64,000 bases of DNA, taken from positions 210,396,387 to 210,460,386 of the forward strand of contig NC_134365.1 in the NCBI RefSeq assembly GCF_035582795.1, given 5' to 3'. The position numbers and the translations under genes were made by a program. This document shows, piece after piece, positions 36,901 to 48,900 of the stretch (within the stretch, counting starts at the first letter, position 1; each line of letters starts with the position of its first letter). The DNA is from Mycteria americana. Taxonomy: Eukaryota > Chordata > Aves > Ciconiiformes > Ciconiidae. The notes below the pieces were generated by a model, which was not told the DNA's origin, did not search any database, and saw only the letters and a program-made list of their open reading frames with translations.

Positions 36901-39900
36901 ATCAAAAGGGCTCACCCGTGGTTTTCCATCTGTGGCCCTTAGCACCCATAAGATTTCTCTGGACTTCTTTCAAGGAGGCTGTGTAAGAAAATTTATTTCA
37001 GTAAACTCATATGCATGGTGTAAGTACCACCTTCTTCTGAAAAATGCTTATGAGTCAACTAATCAAAAAAGGCTTAAACTCCTGGCTTAGACAGCAAGGC
37101 GCTTGCTCTTGGAAATTGTACCTTTAGGCTAGAGGTAAAGCGTGTTAGGGAGATTTTATTTTTTGTCTGGCACGTTCTTTCTGTTTGAGTCATCAACCAA
37201 AGAAAGATGGCAAAAAAAGGTGCTTCTCTCAAAGCAGAGCATTGCTCCTTTTGGACGTCCAGAGGGACTATCCGTTTCCAGGCAGAGCTGTGAGAACAGC
37301 ATCAGTGTTCCTTACGTTATCTGAACTGTAACAAAGATGCTCAGTGGTCATCAGCTGTACGTGAGCATTCGTCTGAGAAACTTGTGCCAAGGGGGCTTCT
37401 CATTTTTTTTAAATTTTCAATGGATTAACTTTTTAAATTTTTAGGAACATTGGCCACAAGTTCTGCTTGCTATAAACTAGAAACCTTATGTCAGCCTCAT
37501 GATTTAGTATTTTTATGTCGGCTTGAATTTTAATGTGAACAGCTTAGCTGAGGTTCTTCAGGTAGTATAGCCAATGTCTGCTTATATTCTTCCAGGTAGA
37601 TACCATCAATCTAAACAAGCATCATCTGCCCATCAAGTGAGTAAGGAAGGTACATATTTATATTGTCTTCATGTTTTAACTCTTCAGGGTTTTTTTTCTT
37701 AACCTTTTTCAGATCTAAGCTGATGTCACTTCTGATGAGGCACATTCAGAAAAGGGGAAAAAATAACTTGCTTCCTAACAAAAGTGTTAGTAAATAATTA
37801 TAATGTAATGTACTCAAGATTATGAATTAAATTATGTGATACCACCCGTGTTGAACAGACAGTGTAGGCATGTGCTCACCCAGGCACTGAGGAGCTCCAT
37901 AATGTGGGCTGCATCTTTTAGGCTGGATTAGCACAATGCTTGTTTCCACAACAGTCCAGTTTAGTTGAAGTGTCTCTTTGGGTGATGCCAATTCTTAAAT
38001 ATATTAGAAAATGTATTTCATTTTTTTAATAGCATTTATAGAATAAATAGTATTCTTGCACCAATCTGCTGCAGATATAACAGCACTAGAGCAGGTCAGA
38101 TCAAAACTCAGTGTCCTGTCTCTGACAGTGGCCAAGGGAAGGTATCTAAGGCAGAGGACACGGAATGGAGCAAGTGCATTGTGACACTCCCTTGGCACTG
38201 TCTCCCAGTCTCCAAGTATTTGCAACTTGAAAACTTCCTGAGCTGGAGGTGGTTTCTCCATATTTAATAACCGTTCTTGCATTTCTCTTCCTTGAACAAT
38301 TCAGTTTTAAACACACGCCGACTTCAAGTCCGCAGCGTCTTACGGCAAGGATTTCCGCAGCTTAGTTGTGCATTGTGGAAAAGGTGAAGTATCTCTCCTT
38401 GAGCTTGTCGCCTGCTGGTTGGTCCCTAATCCTTTTATTGGAGGTGGTAAAAGCACGCTATGCATGGACTGTGACAGCCAGGAGGCAATCAATTAAAATA
38501 CCTTGACATGCTTGTGACAGCAAGCTCAGCAGTTCAGAGTAGCTTTCCAAGACTCGAGCTACCGTGTTTCACAATCCTGTGTGAAAAAGATGGCAGAAAG
38601 CTAGCTCGGGGGGCTCCAGTGTGGAGCTGAGCACATTTCCCTCTTTTATCTGGGTGAGAGGATTTGTTTTTCTGCATTTTGGCAAGTTACTTCCATGACT
38701 CTTAAGATAGTTCCTGCACACAGACTCAAAATAACTGCTATGATCATTTTTCACATAAAATGTGTGGGAAAAGCAGTTTGAAAACCCATGCTTCTGCCAT
38801 CTGCTTGACTTTCCTATGTCTCAGAATAGAATTTGGTTTTTTATAGTACCTGGTAAGTGAAAGGTGCTTGGGAGCATGCTTCTGTAACAGCATATTCTGA
38901 GACACTATTTATTTGCTCAGTAGTAGTTTTTATCGAGCTGAAAACACTACAAGGACACAGACTTACCAAGAGGGAGTGTCGGCAGGGACACGTGGTGAGT
39001 TTATTTCTGCAGTGTGGGGCTTCTGCGATTTTAGCTTTTCCTTGAGATGCAGCGAAGAAGCAACTGTGATACGCTTCAGGTAACGATATGCTCCTGTGCA
39101 GCGGCTGCGCTGCTCTTCCGCTAAAATTCAAACTTTCCACTAAAACGCCCTGGTTCGATGGTTCTCACCAGTTGGCCGAACAGGGGAGCAGGCAGAGCGC
39201 ATCGCCTCCTGCATTTTAAGAGAACAGCTACAAGAAGCAAGAGCTGTAACCAAGCAGTGACATTGTGTGGTGAAATATTTGGTGCAAAGTAGTGGAAGTG
39301 CCTGGGAAGCAGGACTGCATGGTCTGAGGTCTCACAGCTACAGGTCAAACAGCTTTTCACATTGGAGAGATCCTCAGACTTCGCCTTCTTGAGTTGAACG
39401 CTGGTGGATTTCCACACTTCGCTAGTAAAGATTTTTCAGCGTTTGGTAGTTAGTAAATATGTAGTGTTTGACAATAGTCACGAACATTGCTTGACTAACA
39501 CCTCAGCCAGCAAAATACCTTGTGTGGCCAGGACACCAGTGCAGCCTTGTTGCTCCGGATAGCCTATCATGCAAGTAGTTGGAGCTGGGAAGGAAACAAT
39601 TTTAGCGAGCTGGTGCAGAGGTCAGAGCCCAGCTTCCTCCCCTGCAACTGCGGGGGGATTGAGATGCTAATCAGAGGAGGATATTGTTACTATTTTTTCC
39701 ATTAAAGTGCAAAGGTAGGACTCTGTACTTGCTGTGAGCAGATCTCTTTATGATACTATTCAGTCTGAACTGTCTAGCTTCATCATTTCAACTGAAAACT
39801 CAGCAGTGGCTGAATTAACGCTTGTCTGGTTTCTCAAGCAGGTTGTGCAGCTGAGCTCTACGCGCCCGCCTGACTTAGGAACTGTTAATCAAGGACTTCT

Positions 39901-42900
39901 TTAAAACTGTTAGCCAAGGACTTCTTTAAAGCTAGCTTTAAATACTTCTAGAAGAGCTGCAGTTGTACTAGTGACCGCAGTGCAGGCATAACCTTAAGAG
40001 TCTCACCCTTGGTAAAAATCTAAATCGTAGTGTTTAAGGCACACTGCGCCTGAATTGTGCCTCTCTGTGCTCTTTGTCATCATGAATGCGACAGCAGTGC
40101 CAAAGAGGAGAGGTGAGAGAATGCAGCCTCGATGCCGGTCCCTGGTTAAACAATTCTCCCAGTCTGCTTTTATAGTAACTTGCACTTAAGTGCATCTTCC
40201 TTCCTATAAACCCTTGGTGAGCATGATCTCTGCTGGAATACTGCAGCACTTGAGGATGTTCCAGCATGAATTGCAATGGAGTCCGTTAAAGGTTTTCTTT
40301 AAAATACATTGTTGGAGTATTTTGCTGTGTACTGGTCTTACATTAATCTAATATTTCAAACATTTAGCATCTTTGAAATACTTTAAAAAAAACCCAAACC
40401 TAAGCCATTTTCTTCACAGTAGAAGAATGCCATTATGGATGAACACCATTCAATTTTGCTTGCTTACAAGGCATGTATTTTCAGATAATACTTCTATTAA
40501 AAATTCGGTAGAGCATTCTTGGGAGGCAGTTCTGCCAGAGATACATGACAGATTTACATAACCCTAGGGGTCTTTCTCTCTTTTTTTTAATATGCACTGG
40601 TTATGCCTCTCCGATTGGCGGTATGCCCAATAAATCAAATGTGTGTGCATTTATGAATTGAAGTATTTAACCATTCAATTACTGTATTGTAAAGAGGCTG
40701 TGCTATCAGTAGTTAATTTAGGTATTAATTCAGGCCTGTCAAAGCAGCTGCTGTTTTATCTGTACTTTCTATCAAATGTTTGTTCTACCTGTTGGCAGTG
40801 GTTTGCTGTGTGGATCAAATGGGGAAGTCGATATGGTCTCTCCGTAGGAGGACAGAGACCACATGCGTGACCACGGCTGCTGCCCTTGCACCGAGCACGC
40901 AGCCTCCCGAGCACGTGGGACCCCGCTGGCAGAGCGAAACCGGGCTTGGTTAGATGGGCTGTGCTCGGGCAGGACGAGGCAGCCCTCTGCATGGGAGGCG
41001 GCGGATTAAAGGATATGCCGTGCTGCTTCAGAGGCTCTTCGTTAGCAAGCAGCGTTGCTGTCCTGGCTGGTGATGAGGCAGATTAACTTGATGCAGTTTT
41101 GCCAATTTAGTGGCTGAAGGCTGTGTTCCCCAAACAAGATAATATTGGTCTGTCTCAGTATTGGACTGTCTCAGTCCAAGTCAGACTTGGACTAAATCTG
41201 AAGGTGGAAGCGGGCCAAGGTACAGATAAAACAAGTCCCAGCTTAAACCGCTGAAGTTTTCCACTGTAACTTTTGCCCTTGATATCTGATGCTGTTGAAA
41301 CATAGAAAATGCTCTTCTGCTGTGCTCGTAGGATTTTGAGTCATCTGGATGATCACAAGATCTTCTGTCCTGAGGGCATTTCTTGGGGAGCATACAAACT
41401 CCAGTGTTACCATTGGGTGCGTGGGGAGAGAAGGAGGCGAGGTTCTCCATGGACTGATAAGAGGGAAGCTTTGTTTCTCTCTTTTCCCTCCCCACCCCCC
41501 CTTCTTTTTTTTTTTGAAGGCTGAAGTAGATCAGAAGACCATTTGTTGTCTGCTAGTAGTATGTGTCTTGCCTAGCTTCAGACCATTATGTTTGATCTGC
41601 TTTACCATGGATTCCTGTTAGTCTATGGAGGAAAACCAAGCCTTTCCATGGCACAATTGATCTCATCCTCAGCGAGACATCATCTTTCTTTTTTGGTTGT
41701 AACCAAGGTCCAGCTGGCTAACTCTGATTCGCATGTCTGTGTTTGGTCAGTTGAGTTTCAGCCTTGGTATCTGATAAGGATTGGGGCATGGATAAGAACT
41801 CAGATTTTGAGGTTTGGCTTAAATTAGATGGAAGTGAATCTCTAGCAGTGATTCACTGCTAGAAGAAGTGGCTGTTTGTCTCTCATCCTTTTCATGTGTT
41901 AATAATCGATGTTTAGGTTTGACTGCTGGCATCTTCAGTTGAGCAAATCTCGTGAAGATCTTTCAATTTTTCCAATCACGACCCTCAGCCTTACTTTCTC
42001 GGTTAGATGTACTCTGTCCTTCAGTTACATCAAGATTAAGTTACAGGTGTGTCTTTTATTTGATATATTCAGCTCTAATCTGACAAAAATACAAAACACA
42101 GTTCGACTTTTTAAATAAAGAGGTGTTTTGCAGCATACCTGTTACTCTGACATTTGACTTGCAGTCCTTGCCTGTCTGCTCCCAGTTGCAGTTGAAGGTT
42201 GGTTTTGGTTAATAGCTGTAAATAACTTTGAAATTATCTCCAGGACAGGGAGAGTGATGCGACCCAAGTAGGACTAGAAGAGGGTGTAGATGTAGGCTTT
42301 CTTTATGAAAAAAAGGAGATAGGCTTTTCTGTCAGTAACTGCATAGTCCCTTCTGAGTTTCTCTCCCTTGGATTGAGTGTACCGGGTATCTTTCAAAGAT
42401 CGAGGAACCGCTGTTGGACTTCTGCTGCTTGGCCATCCATCTTGGGTTGGGTAGAAATTGCTGCCCTTTGGTTTCTAATTAGTGTGGATTGTGTTCTTAA
42501 TAGCTGGTGGAGGGATGGGAACTTGGGATAGGCTTCCTTTTATTGTGTGAAATCCAAAAGGGCTGTAACCTGTTACCAAAGCAAAAGCTCCCCATCAATT
42601 GTACTGCACTGGCTCTCTTCCCAGCTCCTTGCACCACTTCATCAGCTGTTAGGCACAAAGATGCCAAATTCTTAATGTTAAAAGTGGCTGTTTTAAGTAT
42701 TTTGAAATGCTGTTCTGTAAAAAAGATTTCCTACTGTTTGACTTCCTCTGCTAATTTTCATCTTTATCGCTTAGTTTGCATTTTTGGAGTTGTACGGTCT
42801 GTTAAGAGGAAGAAACCGTTGCAAAATCACTTGAAATACCCTTAGCAAATGACTGTAGGCTGGGACTTTTACTTTGTGAACTCTTAACATTTTGACATTG

Positions 42901-45900
42901 TTTGTTCTGAACATCTCTTTTATTGCTTCTGGAGATATGTCCTGGGTTTAATTATAGGAATGAGGCAGTCGTAAAAAGGAGTTCTGCACTGTCAGCAAAT
43001 AAGGTGTTGTGCATCATCCAAATTACTCCTTTTCACATTTTCTCTTTTGTCTTTTGGCTTTTCTTTCTCTAAGGAAATTGGTTTGAAAACCAGGACACCA
43101 AACTTTATCCTTCTAATGTGTATCCAAATTTTTGAAGTTGCAACACAAACTTAATTTAAGATGAATTGCAGATATATTCTGAAGCTATAAAGCTCCCGAT
43201 TTTATTAGATGAGATGCCATAAACAGATTTTTTCTTTAAAAAATGATACATCTGTAAATGTTTGTCAATAAATTTCAAAATTTCACAGCTTTGATGAATA
43301 TACTTTTTTGTTCTTGTCAATCAGAACCTCCCAGGAGTACTGACATGTGAAGGCAAGTAAACTGTGTCTATTTGGTTTTCCTTTTAGTCAGCAAGACTGC
43401 GTGTAGCTTTAAATATTATATTAATCCTCTATAAATTTATGAAAAGTATTAAAGTTTCCACCTAAAATGAATTGGATGCATCCGGAACTTCTGCCATGTT
43501 TCTAAACAGCTCTTCCTCTGACAAAGTTAGGTGAATAAATTAAAATGCAACTTGGCATACGTAGAAATAAACAAAATCCCTCTCTCATCCTAAGGAAGGG
43601 TTTGAATAATAGTAGAAGCTAAGATACAATCAGTGTTCAGGTAATTTTTTTTTTTCATGCTTTCTTCTGTCTTCAGCGAGGGTAGAATGAGCAGACAGTC
43701 CAGTATAATTGTAAAATTGTATTAGGCATTAATGAACCCCAGAGCATTTGGCTGTGATCAGAGCAAATGGAGGTGGACCCTGCTCCGGGATCCAAGAACC
43801 AAGAGTGGAAATGTGTTCAGTAAGCAATAACAGGTAGGAGAGGCCAGTCTGTAGGTAGGGTTTTAACCAGCAGCAGCAAATAATACTGCCTGTGCCGTGT
43901 GAACTCAAATACAAGGCATTTGTGTATGCCAGACTGAAAACCAAAAGTGGGCTCTGTAGCATCCAGTCCGTGAGATTGAACTGGCATTTTTTGAAGAACT
44001 GTAAGGTAAATCTGAGACTGGGACAAAATCGATCCCTTTGGGGAAATTCAGCCCCAGATAGGGAGTCCTAAACCCAATTCTCCACTCCCACCCTCAGTGT
44101 CCAAACACCCGGTGCAGCCAGCAAAGGCCCGAAGGTAACCTGGCTCAGTGTCACTAGGTTTGAGGGTAACCCAAACCACACTCCAGGTACTGTGACCACT
44201 GCCATGGTGCCCAAGACCTGCATTAAGTATCATTTAGGATGCTTAAGGGTATCCAGGGCATCCATAAGGACTGGCAGACACTATACGTACTTTTGGGAAG
44301 CCCATTCTCTTCTGGGGCGGTGGTTGGATGCCAAGCAGGAGACTCCAGGCAGTCTTGAATGGTGCTCAACTCCTGTTTTTAATGACACTATGCCTCGCTC
44401 TCGCTTTCTGCTGGAGAAGGAGTTTAGGCACCTCAAAGAAATGGAGACGTCTCCATGTAGGTGTCCCAATGACGGACTTGACTCCAGATTATTGCCGCAG
44501 ATGGTAATGTGTGTTATAAAGAGATAGACCGCTGAATTTGATAACAAAGATCCTTAGAAATGCTAGATGGTAGCAAAATTGCTTGTAGATTATAATATAA
44601 GAAAAGGTGTAATAAATAAGAAATACATACACCTCACCTTCCCCCCCAAAAAAAAATTCCTGCTTGGTTAGGAAAAAGAGTTTGTTCTTCAGGAGAAGCT
44701 AATTTTGGGGTGCCCTTAGGATTTATATTTGAACTAATGCTGTTTATTATCCTGATGTCTTTACAGTAGTGGCGGTTTTTGTCGGAGTAGAGGCTCTGAG
44801 CCCCTTCATGGGTGTTTCCCAGCCGCTTGCGCTGCTCCAGGAGTTCGCAGGGGCACGAGCGGCAGCATCGCCACGACTCGCAAAATTCCCTCTTGAGGTG
44901 CAAAATGTTTCTTCCTGGTGATTTTTTTTGTTCCCCCCCACTCACAGCATGACCAGTTGATGTCGAGTTCAGGATGAATTCGTTTTTATGTGCCACGTGC
45001 ATGAGAAGCCCCTGTACACCCGCGTCAGTGCAGCCGCTTGCTTCTCGCCTGTGCTTTCTGCGTTCATGGGTATTCACAAGTACTTCCCAAACCAGCTGTT
45101 CGATCAGCCCCGCCAGCTCGCGGTTCCATTCTCAAATAAAACAGCCTCCTTTTACAGCTTGCTAAAAACAGTTGTTTCTTTAAAGCTTGAGGACGCGGTG
45201 ACTCATGTGATAGTGAAGAGAAAGAAGGGTTATTCTTTTGCTGTAAGCTTTGGGAGGAAAGCCGCCGTGCTGCCTCAGCACTGGCCAGGCTCGTGCTTGC
45301 TCCCGCTTGGGCTTCACGGCCGCGTTGCCAGCTGAGTGGCTCTGGCATCCCTTCCTTTGCCGCGGCAGCCCGGCAGCTATTTGCGATGCAGGTGCCATGT
45401 CCCAGTGCCCACCGCCCCTTGGCTCTGGAGGGAAGTCACTGCCACAACTAAAAATAAACCCGTGAGACGGCAAGTCGCAGCTTTTGGCTCTGAGGGGTTT
45501 GGGCAGAGCTTGCCCAAGAATGAAGGTGTTTCTTGCAAATTATAGACGTGCAAATGGGAAATGGTTCCATTTCATCGCTGTTAAAATTCCTGATATTTCG
45601 CTCCTGACACCGTTCCAAGTGCAGCTTAAGGAGAGAAAGCAAGTCACAGATAAAGCTTGCTCAGGCCTGTTCTTTCAGGAATTCCTGCAGCAGCTCTCCC
45701 GTGGTCTGCAGAGGTCTCGTTCTGCTGTCCGACACCGCGGCGTGCTACTGCAAAGCCTGCTTCTGGGCTCTGCCTTGCAGTGGCCCCTCTCCCAGTAACC
45801 TGCTTGGGCTCAGTTTTCTCTGCTTATCTTTGCAGCTCTTCATCATCTTTCTCCTTCCGAAGAAGCTCCCCCAAAAAAGGCTCTAGTTTTAATGTAAGTG

Positions 45901-48900
45901 GAGTTGGTTGCAAACCTTTTAAGGTAGCTTATTCATACTCCGGCAATGCGTTTCTGGAGGAACGTGAAGCAGAAGATGGCTGGTGTACGTGTGTACGGCG
46001 TTTTGGTTGCTGAGCAACCTGTTTCTTGCTTCAGCCACTTAGCATAAGAATCCAGTTCCAAATAAGATATTAGGGACGCCGGCTGACTTACCAATATCTA
46101 GGGTAACCTGCAAGGACTAGTTGGACAGGAAAACGAACCCGCTTTCTTGGGAAATATGAAGCTTTGCAAGAACTTTCACCATAAAGGACCATATACGCGC
46201 AGTGTTGCTTTGTAATTCCCATATGTAGTTTTTCATCTTTGGGTTCTTGGGTAGACCTTAAATCACTGCTCTAGATAAAGTGTGCCCAGAAGCAGGGGTT
46301 CTTATCTACAGTTTGACAAAGCCAACGTTATCTTTCTCAATTCTTGTAAACTTCCCATGTTTTTATTAATAGCATCCTGAGAACTTGGGCAACCAGATGA
46401 TGTTTGCTCCTTTTCTTCTGACAAGCTTGTTTTAACCAGTTTTAATAAAATGAAAGCTTTGGCATGAAGGCAAAGTAATCTTCCGTGTTGATGGAAGGGA
46501 AGAGTATACACATCTAATATAGAAAAAACCCAGCTCCCTGAAAGTGTGCCATGATTAGACTCACCAACTTGAATTATTATGTTTGGGGTTTTGGTTTTTT
46601 GTTCTTGCTTTGGTTGTTTGTCTTGTTTTTTCCAGGCTTGTGTTTTTTAGAACTATCTCCACCCAAAAGGAGCTGGGTTTTGTCCTTTTTGTAGTATATT
46701 TAATACACCTCAGTTTTTATGTCTGACTATCTCCTTGGCTTTCTGTCATCCTTCACAGGAATTAATCGGAGGTACTTGCCTATGTTCATCCACCCAAGTA
46801 CCATTTCCTCCTTTCCTTCTCAGCAGTAGCTTATCTGCAGGGTCAATAGCAGTCACACTGAATGGGGAAACACGGGAACAGAGCCCAGATCCCGCTAGAA
46901 AAAGCATATGCATTTTTTTGCCCTGGTCTGGCCTCAAGGACCAGCTTTGCAGAGCCTGAAGAAGCAGGTTATAGGTCAGAGAGCGAGATGGAGAAGGCAG
47001 TGGTTCAGCTCTTGTTTAGACCTGTGTTCCAGCAAGAGCTCACAGTTGCAGCTATCCAAGTTGTCTTGCTCGCACAAGCTGCTTCCTCCAGATTATTCAG
47101 TATGAAATGAAGGTTTTAAACTCTAATATCCAGATAACCTTCATAAAACAAGTAAAATGCAACCTTAATAGTAATCTTGGAAAGCATTTCTTTTTTTAAT
47201 GTTGGCAGAAATGACTGGCTGCTAGCAAGACTCTGTATTTAAAGCTAGAAGATGCTTCCTGTGCCTTGTGTAGCTGTGCGAGGAAGGGGTTGCATGTGCA
47301 GATACCCGGTCTCTCTACACCCTTTCTTCTTACTGTAGACTGAGTACATTTGATTCGTAAGAACTATTTTATGGTATTTTGGGGCTGTGACAGCAGGCAG
47401 CGGTTGCAGTAAGTTGTCTCCTGGCTGCTGGGCTTCACACAGTAGATCCAGCTTATTTCTGCATCTTTTAGCAGCTAATTATTCCAGAGTCACAAATCTA
47501 ATTGTCCTGCGAGAGTTTGCTTTCCTGCATAATCACTGCTGATTTTTGCGTGTTTTTTCATAATCTAATTTAGAAAGGACAGGATGTTTTTAAGGAGCAG
47601 GACAATAGTTACGCAGCTCCAGTGGCTTCATTTTCCTGTGTGGAAATCGGTGGCACACTCCTTCTGGGACCAGCGCTGCTGTTCATGCATATGGCGGTTA
47701 AGCTTAAGCCCCCTGGTAGGAGGTATTTAAGGGTCATTTGTTATGGAAAACCTCGGACTTTTATGTTAGGGGCACGAAATATTTAGCATGCAAATCCGAT
47801 ACGGCTCTTGATGGATAACTTATTAAGTCACTAATGCTGCGGTGCAATTAGCGACTTGAGAAAGGGTGCAGCCATAGTTTCCAGATAGGTGGGATATAAC
47901 CATAAAGAAGAAAAGACAAGAAGCAATGGCTTTAAATTACTGCAAGGGAAGTTCAGGTTAGACATTAGGAAAAGTTTCTAAAGATCCAAGGAACTAAATG
48001 ACCTGGAGAGACAGAGGAACCTCCCGCAGGGTCTTTAAGAGGAGGTTGGACCAATGTTGGTCGGGAATGACGTGGACAGTGCTGGTCCTGCCCCTGGTGA
48101 ACCCGAGGAGCAGGCAGCCTCCCCAAGGTCCCCTGCACACCTCTGGCTGTCCGCAGCCATGCTGTGAAAGCCTCCACAGTTTATCTTAGTTCAATTTCTT
48201 ATCCCTAATAAATCAAAAAAGTCCTCTGGCTCTTGTTACGCTATCAGCCTGTTCTGTACTAAATATATCATCCTCGAAGGGCGTTTCATGACTTCTACCT
48301 GGGGTTTGCGCACCAAGGCTTGTACCGCATGTGGTGTTTTCCTCCGGGCTCGGCAGCTGAGCAAGGCGGCCATTTCGTCGGGTTTCTAGAACAAGTCTTT
48401 AATTGGGTCTTGCTGGTTTGCGTGGACTGTGCTTTTCATGCCAATATCGGGCACACAAAGTGCTTTCGGTCTTCTCAACGCTGAGGATCTCATTAGATGC
48501 TGATATTGAAGAAAACAACGTCTTGCTTATAATTTCCCGATGGTGGCTTTTTTTCCTGTCCACTTTCTGAACTTCCATTCAATCCAGTAAATGGCTAATT
48601 TTAGCGTCGTGGCAAACGTTTTACTGCTGTTGTCTATTTATCTTCAAACTGGTCTATAAAGCAATCGGGATTAGATTTTTGGGGTTTTTTTCTGTCTTAT
48701 CCCTTGCCAAAATTGGTGCCGTTCATTCATGCAAAGTACAGGGGATGCAAAGCTGATCTAACCAATGTGGTGTGATGGCTTCACCTCCTCAGTGGGCTGT
48801 AAAACACTCAGGTGGCCTTGGGAAGAGAACCTAATCCAGGCCTTGAAGATCTCATCTTGCAAGATAAAGCATATTAATATGGTATTCCTGACGCTGACCG

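Noticed and set aside
42361-42500. Possible LTR-like segment (TG start, gggtatctttcaaag)
   Set aside because: No paired LTR, primer-binding site, polypurine tract or gag/pol coding nearby; the resemblance is too weak.
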